Part shown: positions 9,948 to 17,874 of the stretch, piece by piece
Numbering within the stretch: position 1 is the first letter of the stretch
Layout: each line of letters opens with the position of its first letter
From: Burkholderia sp. IMCC1007
GTDB lineage: Bacteria > Pseudomonadota > Gammaproteobacteria > Burkholderiales > Burkholderiaceae
Length of the DNA stretch: 64,000 nt
Direction of reading: 5' to 3'
NCBI RefSeq assembly: GCF_027257875.1
Contig: NZ_JAPVQY010000009.1
Span: 108,119-172,118, forward strand
The notes under the pieces: model-generated
Told to the model about the DNA's origin: nothing
The model's database searches: none
What the model saw: the letters and a program-made list of their open reading frames with translations, nothing else
Position numbers and translations under genes: made by a program

Positions 9948-11810
9948 TCATTCGTCCACCTTGAACGCCGACACGAGCCGCGTCAGTTCCGCCGCCTGCT
10001 GCTTCAGGCTTTCCGCGGCCGCCGCACTTTCCTCGACCAGCGCCGCGTTCTGCTGCGTCATCTGGTCGAGCGACTGCACCGCGTCGCCGATCTGATCGAT
10101 GCCGGCGCTCTGCTCGACGCTCGCTTCGGCGATCTCGCTCATCATCGCGCTCACGCCCTGCACCTGCGACACGACATCGCGCATCACGCTGCCCGCCTCG
10201 GCGACGAGCCGCGATCCGGTATTCACGGTGCCCGCGCTGTGCTCGATCAGCGTCTTGATTTCCTTCGCCGCCTGCGCGCTGCGCTGCGCGAGATTGCGCA
10301 CTTCGGAGGCCACGACCGCGAACCCGCGCCCCTGCTCGCCGGCGCGCGCCGCCTCGACGGCCGCATTCAACGCGAGAATGTTGGTCTGGAACGAGATGCT
10401 GTCGATCATCACGATGATCTCGGAGATCCGCTGCGACGCGTCGCTGATCTGCTCCATCGTGGTCACGACTTCGCCGACCACCTGCCCGCCGCGCGCCGCC
10501 GTATCGGATGCACCGGTGATCAGCTTCGCGGCCGTGGTCGCCGTTTCGGTGTTGTTGCGCACGACGGCCGTGATTTCCTCCATCGACGACGCCGTGCGCT
10601 CGAGGTTGCCCGACTGCCCTTCGGTGCGTTCGCTGAGATCCGCATTGCCCGACGCGATCTGCGCCGAGCCGGTCGCGATCGACACGGACGCCGCGCGAAT
10701 CCGGTGAACGAGCGTCGACAGCGACGACACGAAGCGGTTGAACGCATCCGACAGCTGCCCGATCTCGTCCTCGCTCTCGACCGTCATCCGGCGCGTCAGG
10801 TCGCCGTGGCCGCTCGCGATCTCCGCCAGCAGCGTCGCCGCGCGCCGGATCGGCGCGGCGATCGCGCGGCCGACCAGCCAGATCACGATCAGCGCCACCG
10901 CGAGGCCCACTACCGCCGCGACCAGCGCCGCGCTGCGAATCGCGCGCGTCACCGGGCCGAGCAGCTCCGCCTGCGGCACCTCGACGACCACATACGCGGT
11001 CAGCTCCGGGATGAACGACGTCGCGATGAAACGCGCGCCGCCGTCGCCGTCGTAGCTCAGGTACGCATACGGCTTGCCGGCCAGCAGCGTCGACGATGCA
11101 TCGCCGGGCAGGCCCCGCGCGTCCTTCAGGAAGTGCTTGCCGTCGATCAGCGACGTATCGCGATGCATCATGATCGCGCCGTCGGGCCGCACGAGATACG
11201 CAAAGCCGGTCTCGCCGATCCGGTACGCGGCGATCCCTTTCGCGAGCGCATCGACGGACAGGCTCATGCTGGCCGCGCCGACCGGCACGCCGTCGCGCTC
11301 GACCCGGCTGTTGATGAACATCATGTAGCCGCCGACGGTGACCTCGTGATCCATGTTCACGTCGAACGGCTTGCCCGACGCGAGGAAGGCGGTCAGCCAC
11401 TGGTCGTTGTCGGTGACCTTGCGCTGCAGGCCGGCTTCGTTGTAGTAGTTGCCGCTCTTCACCGACACCCACTGCACCGACGCCGCCTTCTGCTCGTCCT
11501 TCACGTTCTTCGCGAGCTGGATCCAGTTGCGCGTGCCGGCGTCGGGTTCGCCGTCGGCTTCCCACTGCAGCAGGAACGCATCGCGCGCGAGCAGGCGCGA
11601 CGCCGCGATCGGGCCGGCCATCTGCCGTTGCACGTCGGCGCGAATGCCGTTCACGGCGGTCGGCAGTTCTTCGCGCACGACGCGGTCGCGCACCGCATCG
11701 CCGATCAGACGGATGCTCAGCCCGCTCGAAATTGCGACGAACACGAGCAGGCAACTCGTCATGCTGAGAATCAGCTTGTTCTGAATGGAAAGCTTGCGCC
11801 AGAAATGCAT
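9948..11810 (-). CDS. Methyl-accepting chemotaxis protein with periplasmic dCache-type sensor
   Basis: A 620-residue chemoreceptor. The first membrane helix is at about residues 13-37 ([20 protein letters not shown]). A periplasmic sensor of about 250 residues follows with dCache features ([32 protein letters not shown]). The second helix is at about 288-315, followed by a HAMP domain ([20 protein letters not shown]). The cytoplasmic hairpin tip is [20 protein letters not shown], then [19 protein letters not shown], the CheA/CheW contact region. There is no NWETF-type CheR tether. The start at 11810 follows GAGGGGACTCC. It lies 163 bp downstream of motB in the same direction. That neighbourhood suggests it may signal to the adjacent stator system as well as to the main chemotaxis array, but this is inference. 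Confidence 0.93.
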   Translation of the reverse strand: MHFWRKLSIQNKLILSMTSCLLVFVAISSGLSIRLIGDAVRDRVVREELPTAVNGIRADVQRQMAGPIAASRLLARDAFLLQWEADGEPDAGTRNWIQLAKNVKDEQKAASVQWVSVKSGNYYNEAGLQRKVTDNDQWLTAFLASGKPFDVNMDHEVTVGGYMMFINSRVERDGVPVGAASMSLSVDALAKGIAAYRIGETGFAYLVRPDGAIMMHRDTSLIDGKHFLKDARGLPGDASSTLLAGKPYAYLSYDGDGGARFIATSFIPELTAYVVVEVPQAELLGPVTRAIRSAALVAAVVGLAVALIVIWLVGRAIAAPIRRAATLLAEIASGHGDLTRRMTVESEDEIGQLSDAFNRFVSSLSTLVHRIRAASVSIATGSAQIASGNADLSERTEGQSGNLERTASSMEEITAVVRNNTETATTAAKLITGASDTAARGGQVVGEVVTTMEQISDASQRISEIIVMIDSISFQTNILALNAAVEAARAGEQGRGFAVVASEVRNLAQRSAQAAKEIKTLIEHSAGTVNTGSRLVAEAGSVMRDVVSQVQGVSAMMSEIAEASVEQSAGIDQIGDAVQSLDQMTQQNAALVEESAAAAESLKQQAAELTRLVSAFKVDE

Positions 11811-11973
11811 GGAGTCCCCTCGATAACCGCTCGGTCTGAGCCAGTTCGGGTTATCGGCACGCGAGCGCGGGAACCGCATCGCTGGTTTCGGATGTTCGTC
11901 ATACCGCATCCGATATATCGCGGATGAGCGGCGCCGGCAGGAGCGCGGCGCCGGCCCGTCAAGCTCGTGACGC

Positions 11974-12648
11974 TCAGTACGCGACGAAGATCGTCACGCG
12001 CCGGTTGCGCGCGCGCGCGGCGGCATCGTCGCCCGCGACGAGCGGCTGCGTATCCGCGCGGCCGATCGCCGCGAGCCGGTGCGGCGCCACGCCGCGATCG
12101 GCGAGATAGCGCACGACGCTGCCGGCCCGCGCGGACGACAGCTCCCAGTTCGATTCGTATTTCGCGGTCGCGATCGGCACGCTGTCGGTATGCCCTTCGA
12201 CGAGGATGTCGCCGGTCGCGTGCGCGCTCAGCGCTCGCGCGATCTCGCCCAGCACGGGCGCCGCATCCGGCAGCACGTGCGCATCGCCGACGTTGAACAG
12301 GATCTTCGCGTCGATGCCGATCTCGATGCCGTGCGGCGCCTTCACGAGCGAAATGCGGCCGCTGCGCTTCAACGCATCGAGCGCCGCGAGCCACGCGGGC
12401 GCGTCGCCTTGCGCAGCCGCGTCGCGGGTGCTCGCGGCACCGCCGTCGCGCCGCGCAAGCGTCTGATAGCGCGCGTCGAGCGCGTTGTATTTCGCGAGCT
12501 GCAGCACATACAACGCGAGAAACAGCACCATCAGCGTCGTGATGAGATCGGCGTACGAGATCAGCCAGCGTCCCGACTGCGCGCCGTCGGGATCGTCTTC
12601 GGGATCGGCGGCCGAACCGGCTCGCGCGGAATCAGTTCGGGTGGTCAT
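11974..12648 (-). CDS. MotB-like stator protein with OmpA peptidoglycan-binding domain
   Basis: A 224-residue stator B subunit. The single membrane helix [20 protein letters not shown] holds the proton-binding Asp (D34, aligning with E. coli MotB D32) in the invariant YAD context. The C-terminal OmpA/Pal domain has [38 protein letters not shown] and [10 protein letters not shown], which anchor the stator to peptidoglycan. It is shorter than E. coli MotB (about 308) and closer to MotD-type proteins. The gene follows motA by 18 bp, which is translational coupling distance. With no flagellar structural genes in the window, it may power flagella as an alternative stator or drive another machine. 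Confidence 0.92.
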   Translation of the reverse strand: MTTRTDSARAGSAADPEDDPDGAQSGRWLISYADLITTLMVLFLALYVLQLAKYNALDARYQTLARRDGGAASTRDAAAQGDAPAWLAALDALKRSGRISLVKAPHGIEIGIDAKILFNVGDAHVLPDAAPVLGEIARALSAHATGDILVEGHTDSVPIATAKYESNWELSSARAGSVVRYLADRGVAPHRLAAIGRADTQPLVAGDDAAARARNRRVTIFVAY

Positions 12649-12666
12649 GTCGCGGCTCCGTGTTCA

Positions 12667-13431
12667 TCATGCGAGCGACTCCGCCGCGCGGCCGCGCACG
12701 TCGCCGGTCAGCCGCGTTTCGATCGTGTGCGGCGACTCCTTGCGCGAGATCGCCAGCAAGCCGTCGAGATACAGCTTGCGGAAACGCAGCTCGCTGTCGA
12801 TCTGCGCGCGCAGCTTTCCGTACAGCGGCAGGAACACGAGGTTCGCGAACGCGAGGCCGTAGAGCGTCGCGATGAACGCCACCGCGATGCCCGGGCCGAG
12901 CTGCGCCGGTTCGAGCATGTGGCTCGTCACCTGCACGAGCCCGAGCACCGAGCCGAGGATGCCGAACGTCGGCGCGTAGCCGCCGGCCTGCTGCCAGACG
13001 CGCGCGGCGGCCAGCCGGCTGCGCTCGTACGCGTCGAGGTCGCGCTGCAGCGCATCTTCGAGCACCGCGGTCGACACGCCGTTCGCGAGCAGCTCCAGCC
13101 CGCGGCGCGCGAACGGATGAATGCCGCTCACGTCCATCGATTCGAACGCGAGCAGGCCGTCGAGCTTCGCGCGATCGCCCCACTCCAGCAGGTCGGCCAG
13201 GTGCTTGCGATCGACTTCCTGCGCGCGCACGAACGCGAGCCGCAACTGCTTCACCGCATCGAAGAAGCGCGCCCATGTGTTCTGGATCATCACCGCGCCG
13301 AGCGTGCCGCCGAGCACGATGACGAACGCCTCGAACTGGAACAGCATCGAGAAGTGTCCGCCTTCGAGCGCGAAACCGAATACGATGGCCGCGCCGCCGA
13401 GCAGCGCGCCGACCAGGGTCAACAGGTCCAT
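12667..13431 (-). CDS. MotA-like stator protein (MotC/PomA type)
   Basis: A 254-residue integral membrane stator A subunit with four predicted helices. The first two are in MDLLTLVGALLGGAAIVFGF and VIVLGGTLGAVMIQ; the last two contain GGYAPTFGILGSVLGLVQV and GIAVAFIATLYGLAFANLV. The Pro of YAPTFG and the glycine-rich third helix are the family's channel residues. In the cytoplasmic loop, K and E spaced by eight residues (in AKLDGLLAFE) align with torque residues R90 and E98 of E. coli MotA. GGAGACACC precedes the ATG. It starts 22 bp after the FliG-fusion gene and ends 18 bp before motB, so the three form an operon. Confidence 0.93.
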   Translation of the reverse strand: MDLLTLVGALLGGAAIVFGFALEGGHFSMLFQFEAFVIVLGGTLGAVMIQNTWARFFDAVKQLRLAFVRAQEVDRKHLADLLEWGDRAKLDGLLAFESMDVSGIHPFARRGLELLANGVSTAVLEDALQRDLDAYERSRLAAARVWQQAGGYAPTFGILGSVLGLVQVTSHMLEPAQLGPGIAVAFIATLYGLAFANLVFLPLYGKLRAQIDSELRFRKLYLDGLLAISRKESPHTIETRLTGDVRGRAAESLA

Positions 13432-13453
13432 GGTGTCTCCGTTCCGTTATCCG

Positions 13454-14710
13454 TCATGCATCGGACGAGGCCGACGGCGCGGCTGCCGCGCCCGCCGCGG
13501 GTGCCGCGGGTGCCTTCGCGGCACGCACGGCATCGAGCACGCGCCGCTCGATCTCCTCGATCTCGATCGGGTCGAGCTTCAGCTCGCGGCGCATCACCCA
13601 CGACACCTCGTTGCGCCGCGCCTCCGTCATCACGGAGAACAGCTTGTCGGCAACCGCGCGATCGTCGAGGCTCGCGATCAGTTTCGCGAGATCATACGTA
13701 TCGAATCCGCTGATCACGTCGAACAGCGTGCGCTGATCGACCCACACGATGTCCTCGAGGCCGCGCATGTCGCCGCCCGAGCGCGGGTTGCGCCGCGAGA
13801 AATACGCGACGCCCTTTTGCTCGACGTAGCCGAGCACCTTCGACTTGCGGAACGCGAACACCTCTTCGGCGATCTCGGCATGCGACAGCTTGTTGAGCAG
13901 GAGCTTGCGGTCGACGCCGATCAGCGCTTCGAGATCGGCCAGCTCGATGAGCTCGAGCTCGCTGTTGATCGACACGTCGAGGTCGCAATCGGCGACCTGC
14001 TGCGCACGATCGACCACGCGCGCTGCGTCGAACGTGACGACCTGGCGCGCGTCCGACGACGACGCATGGTCGGCTGCGCTGCCCGCATGGTTCGTCTGCG
14101 CGGCTTCGATCGTGACGAGATTGAGCTTCTCCATCCGGCGCAGCATCGCGAGCACGTGCGGCCGCGAATGGCCGGCGATTGCGCGGCAGCGGCGGATCAC
14201 GTCGGCGAGCGGCACCGACGTCTCGGCCGCATGCGTGTGCAGCGGCCGGCGGGCCCACGCGTCGCCGGACTCGCGCGTGTCGGGCGCCGCCATCAGCGAC
14301 AGCACATGCGCGTACGACAGCACGCCGGGCATGAAGTCGGCATGCGTATAGGTCGCGAGCTGGTCGTCCTTGCGCTTCACGCGCCGGATCATCGTGCGCA
14401 CGATATGGCGCAGCAGCGCGGACACCTGCTCGATTTCCTTGTCGAGCATCGCGGCCGGCACGACCGTGAGCTGACAGAACGACAGCGCCTTCGCGGTGTG
14501 CGCGCGCGGCTCGGACGCGAGCAGCGCCGATTCGCCGAAGAATTCGCCGCGGCCGAGCGTCGCGACCACGACGCGCTTGTCGTCGCATCGCGTGGACAGC
14601 TCGACCTTGCCGTCGGCGATGAGGAACAGGACGGGCTCGCCGGCGAAGCCCTCCGAATAGATGATCTCGCCGGGCGCGGCCGTGCGCGTCCAAGATTGCT
14701 GATGGTTCAT
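13454..14710 (-). CDS. Cyclic-nucleotide-binding / winged-helix / FliG C-terminal domain fusion
   Basis: A 418-residue protein with an unusual order of domains. Residues about 10-130 form a cNMP-binding jelly roll (GEIIYSEGFAGEPVLFLIADG) with a phosphate-binding cassette in FFGESALLASEPRAHTAKA that keeps the Arg. Residues about 165-205 look like a CRP-type winged helix (SRPHVLAMLRRMEKLNLVTI). Residues about 235-400 resemble FliG middle and C-terminal domains: SHAEIAEEVF, LEDIVWVDQRTLFDVISGFD at 318-337, then DDRAVADKLFSVM and a torque-helix-like segment to residue 400. An Ala/Pro tail ends the protein. It heads an operon with motA and motB (22 and 18 bp gaps). GGGGAACCAA precedes the ATG. A link between a second messenger and a stator rotor face is an inference. 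Confidence 0.85.
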   Translation of the reverse strand: MNHQQSWTRTAAPGEIIYSEGFAGEPVLFLIADGKVELSTRCDDKRVVVATLGRGEFFGESALLASEPRAHTAKALSFCQLTVVPAAMLDKEIEQVSALLRHIVRTMIRRVKRKDDQLATYTHADFMPGVLSYAHVLSLMAAPDTRESGDAWARRPLHTHAAETSVPLADVIRRCRAIAGHSRPHVLAMLRRMEKLNLVTIEAAQTNHAGSAADHASSSDARQVVTFDAARVVDRAQQVADCDLDVSINSELELIELADLEALIGVDRKLLLNKLSHAEIAEEVFAFRKSKVLGYVEQKGVAYFSRRNPRSGGDMRGLEDIVWVDQRTLFDVISGFDTYDLAKLIASLDDRAVADKLFSVMTEARRNEVSWVMRRELKLDPIEIEEIERRVLDAVRAAKAPAAPAAGAAAAPSASSDA

Positions 14711-15180
14711 TTGGTTCCCCTGCTGCGCTGGTTGTCGCGGACTGCGCGCCGCATGTCGGTTGCATGCGATCGACAGTCGTCCCCGTGACCGTTTAACGTC
14801 ATCGGCACCGGCTTTCTTTAGGGGATTTCTGCTAATTTTTATCGGAAATGAAGATGAAAGGGCCGCCGACGCGTCGGATCGACGAACGGCTATCGCGCAC
14901 GGCGCGCGGATTGTGTATGAACGGACGCGCGTCGCGCGCGACGGGAAACCGGTCCCGCGGGGGTGCGTGACGGCATGCCGACGGAAGGACCCGCCTTCTC
15001 GCGAGCCTTGCCCGAAGCGGCCGGATTCGTTTCGGGATGCTGCATTTATCTCGCCGCGGCACGCGGTAGCAACTTCCGCTCCCGCCCATCCGCCCCTCGT
15101 TTACCCGATATCGTCGGATAATTAGCTTTTATTTTCGCCTAAAATCGCGCTTCCCTTTAACCCGGAGCGGAAAGTACGTT
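14711..15180. promoter_or_regulatory. Divergent intergenic region between the FliG-fusion operon and the glycosidase gene
   Basis: 470 bp without a credible gene; the short ORFs here are Arg/Pro rich and featureless. It must hold both divergent promoters. The last 90 bp before the TTG start at 15181 is AT-richer (TTAGCTTTTATTTTCGCC near 15122), as expected for a promoter. GGAAAG at 15169-15174 is a plausible ribosome-binding site for the TTG start. I saw no palindrome as clear as those before wecB or nfrB. Confidence 0.4.
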
Positions 15181-16149
15181 TTGATTAAACTGACAAAAAC
15201 CATCTCGCGCACGGCCATCGCCGCCTGCGTCGCTTATGCCGGCCTGATGCCGGTTTCCCAGTTCGCCCAAGCCCAGGTCGAACCGCTGAAGAACCCGGTC
15301 TACGGCGTCACGCTCGATGATCTGACGAAACTGGATGCGATCGTCGCGTCGCTGCAGAACTTGCCTTACCGTCCGACCGTGCGTGTCGTGTTCGATCCGG
15401 GCACGTCGGCCGCCGACTACTACGCGCCGTTGCTGCGCCTGCATGCGGTCGCTTACGTGATGGGCGAAGTCTACGATTCGTACTATTTCCCGACGGATCT
15501 CGCGACCTACAAGGCACGCACGCAGGAACTGGTGTCGCAACTGAAGAATACGGTCGACGTGTGGGAGATCGCCAACGAAATCAACGGCGAATGGCTGCGC
15601 GCCGATCCGTCCGGCACCACCGCCACGGTCAATTCGGAAGAGCAGCAGATCGGCCAGATGGTTGCCGCGGCCAACACGATCGTGAAATCGAACGGCGGCA
15701 AGACCGCGATCACGCTGTACTACAACGACGACAGCAAGGGCACCAACTGCTGGGAGAAGCCGCAGGATTACTGGAAGACCTGGCCGACGACCTTCCTGTC
15801 GTCGACGGTTCGCCAGCAGGCCGACTACGCGCTGTTCAGCTACTACCCGTATCAGGATTGCCCGGGGCTGAATCCGTCGTGGAAAAACGATTTCGCGGCG
15901 CTGGAAAGCATCTTCCCGAACGCGAAGGTCGGCTTCGGCGAGATCGGCACGTCCAGCACCTCGGCGCCCGCATCGGTGCAGCAGAACCTGATCAAGACCT
16001 ACTACCCGATGGTCAACAGCATGACCGATCCGCGTTTCATCGGCGGCTTCTTCTGGTGGAACTACGCGGAACAGATGGTCCCGTATTCGACGAGCTCGTA
16101 CTTCCAGTTGCTGCGTCAGACGATCCTCCCGCTCAAGGCGCCGAACTGA
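15181..16149 (+). CDS. Secreted clan GH-A glycoside hydrolase-like protein
   Basis: A 322-residue exported protein. The signal peptide spans residues 1-32 (basic N-terminus, hydrophobic core, FAQAQ cleavage). The mature part reads as a TIM barrel: VWEIANEINGEW carries the Asn-Glu pair (N132, E133) typical of the acid/base residue of clan GH-A, and VGFGEIG offers E254 as nucleophile at the expected strand 7. FFWWNYAEQM follows as the strand 8 aromatic platform. The start is TTG at 15181, because no ATG or GTG fits the signal peptide and GGAAAG is well spaced. It faces the nfrBA operon tail to tail (37 bp apart), suggesting it trims or releases the exported polysaccharide. I cannot assign a GH family number. 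Confidence 0.8.
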   Translation: MIKLTKTISRTAIAACVAYAGLMPVSQFAQAQVEPLKNPVYGVTLDDLTKLDAIVASLQNLPYRPTVRVVFDPGTSAADYYAPLLRLHAVAYVMGEVYDSYYFPTDLATYKARTQELVSQLKNTVDVWEIANEINGEWLRADPSGTTATVNSEEQQIGQMVAAANTIVKSNGGKTAITLYYNDDSKGTNCWEKPQDYWKTWPTTFLSSTVRQQADYALFSYYPYQDCPGLNPSWKNDFAALESIFPNAKVGFGEIGTSSTSAPASVQQNLIKTYYPMVNSMTDPRFIGGFFWWNYAEQMVPYSTSSYFQLLRQTILPLKAPN

Positions 16150-16185
16150 TCGCCCGGCCATAGTCAACACCGTCAGCGCAGTCGC

Positions 16186-17874
16186 TCAGAACCACAATGT
16201 CGCGCGCACCACGAGACCACGTGCGCGGGCCGCTGACGTCACCCCGAACCGGTATTGCACCGTCACGTCGAGATAGCTTGCCGGCGCGGTATACCTGCCT
16301 TCGCGAAACCAGTACCGCACCTGGATGCCGGGCCCCGCACCGATTGCCGTTTGGTCCGACTCGCGATTGTCGTGATCGCCCGCCACCGCGACGTGCGGAT
16401 AGACGGTCAGCCGGTCGCTGATCATCGGCAAGCGCCACGTGTGCCCGTAACGCAGCTCCGAATAAATGATGTAGCGCCCTGCCTTGATGAAATACGCGCC
16501 TTCGACATACGCCTGCCAGCTGCGCCAGCTCGGTTCGGTGACCCTCAGGTCGGTGCCGCCCTCCGACGAATAGCCGAGCCGCATCAGCCAGTCCGTCATC
16601 GACAGGCTGCCGATGTGAAACAGCCGCTCGGCGGTCAACACTACGTTCTGGTCGGCCAGCGGCTTGTAGCGCGCCCCGACCGATCCCTGCACGGTCGGCA
16701 TGCCCGTCACGTTGCCGTTACCATCGTAGGCCGTGCCGTATCCGCGCACGAAGAACTGCAGGATGCGACCGTTCTGATAGCCGATCTTCGGCGGCTGCCA
16801 GTACGCCTCGACACCAGGCTGAAGGACGCTGATCGTGCCTTGCGGGCCGAACGCGGCCGACTGGTACGGCGCGCTCAGCACGAAACCCCACCTGCGCTCC
16901 AGTTGCTCGACTTCCCGCCGATAGCCGAACTTGCGCTGCGAGTCGAATGCATGTTCGTCTTCATCGGCGTCGAGACTGTGCTCGAAGAGCTGCACGGACT
17001 GCTCGTTCAAGCCGATCCGCTTGGCCGCATAGCCGGCGTCCGCGTAGTTCATCGCGTTGCCCGCGCCGCCGGCGAACCCCTCGTGAAATGCGTCGAGCGC
17101 CTCCTGATCCTTGTGTTCGCGAAGCAGGTCGTAGGCCTCCTGCAGTTTCCGCATCGCGGTGTCGTCCGCCGGCGCCGGCTGATCGGCTTGCCGCGCCTGC
17201 GCGACGATCGACGCGGCCATGTTGCGGTCGCCATCGGACGTCGCGTCGCCCGCCGCCAGCTCGGCCACGCGGATCGCGCTTTCGTTGTCGCCCGCCTGCA
17301 AGCTCATCTGCGCGATGCGCACCTGGATCGCGGCCGACTTTTCGCCGGCGAGGGGCGCCAGCGCCACGCCGGCTTCGTGCGGGCGCTTCGCCGCGAGCGC
17401 GCTGTCCGCCCACGCGAGGCGCAGGTTGCGCTGCTGCTCGCCGCTCCACTTTCCGGTCGTGACGGCCGCCGAGAAATCGCTGCACGCGACGTCGTAGCGC
17501 ATCTGCCGCTGCGCCATGTAGCCGTGTTGCGCGAGTACCGGCGCGCTTTTCGGAAACCGGGTGCTCAGCGATTCGACCACCGCGTCCGCTTCGTCGACCT
17601 TGCCTTCGCGCCGGTACACGTCGACGAGCAGCAGCCCGAGCTGCTCGCTTCCGGGCTGAATCCGCAACGCGCGCAACACGTTGTTTTCCGCACGCGGCAG
17701 GTCGCCTGCATTGATGGCCTTGTATGCGCCGTCGGCGAGCCGATAGGCTCTGGGTGTCAGTGGGCGGGCGGCGAATGCCGGCGCCTGCCAGACGAGCGAC
17801 ATGGCGACCGCCAATGCGCTCAGCCGTGCACAGCGCTGGAGGCTCGTCGCGATCGGGCGTGTCGCGCGTTTCAT
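16186..17874 (-). CDS. nfrA: NfrA-like outer-membrane polysaccharide export protein (TPR plus C-terminal NfrA_C domain)
   Basis: A 562-residue exported protein. The signal peptide ends near residue 35 (AMSLVWQAPAFA). Residues about 40-310 are TPR-like helical repeats (AYKAINAGDLPRAENNVLRA; NYADAGYAAKRIGLNEQSVQ). The C-terminal 230 residues are beta-rich with alternating aromatics and end in ATLWF, a typical outer-membrane C-terminus; they match the bacteriophage N4 adsorption protein A C-terminal family. E. coli NfrA is about 990 residues, so this is a compact form with fewer TPRs. Its ATG overlaps the nfrB stop by four bases (ATGA), so translation is coupled. Likely role: periplasmic scaffold and outer-membrane exit for the polymer made by NfrB. 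Confidence 0.85.
   Translation of the reverse strand: MKRATRPIATSLQRCARLSALAVAMSLVWQAPAFAARPLTPRAYRLADGAYKAINAGDLPRAENNVLRALRIQPGSEQLGLLLVDVYRREGKVDEADAVVESLSTRFPKSAPVLAQHGYMAQRQMRYDVACSDFSAAVTTGKWSGEQQRNLRLAWADSALAAKRPHEAGVALAPLAGEKSAAIQVRIAQMSLQAGDNESAIRVAELAAGDATSDGDRNMAASIVAQARQADQPAPADDTAMRKLQEAYDLLREHKDQEALDAFHEGFAGGAGNAMNYADAGYAAKRIGLNEQSVQLFEHSLDADEDEHAFDSQRKFGYRREVEQLERRWGFVLSAPYQSAAFGPQGTISVLQPGVEAYWQPPKIGYQNGRILQFFVRGYGTAYDGNGNVTGMPTVQGSVGARYKPLADQNVVLTAERLFHIGSLSMTDWLMRLGYSSEGGTDLRVTEPSWRSWQAYVEGAYFIKAGRYIIYSELRYGHTWRLPMISDRLTVYPHVAVAGDHDNRESDQTAIGAGPGIQVRYWFREGRYTAPASYLDVTVQYRFGVTSAARARGLVVRATLWF

Noticed and set aside
11974-14710. Zorya-type anti-phage defence (ZorA/ZorB) for the MotAB-like pair
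   Set aside because: The MotA homologue is of normal length without the long ZorA tail, and there are no ZorC, ZorD or ZorE genes; the upstream partner is a FliG-like fusion.
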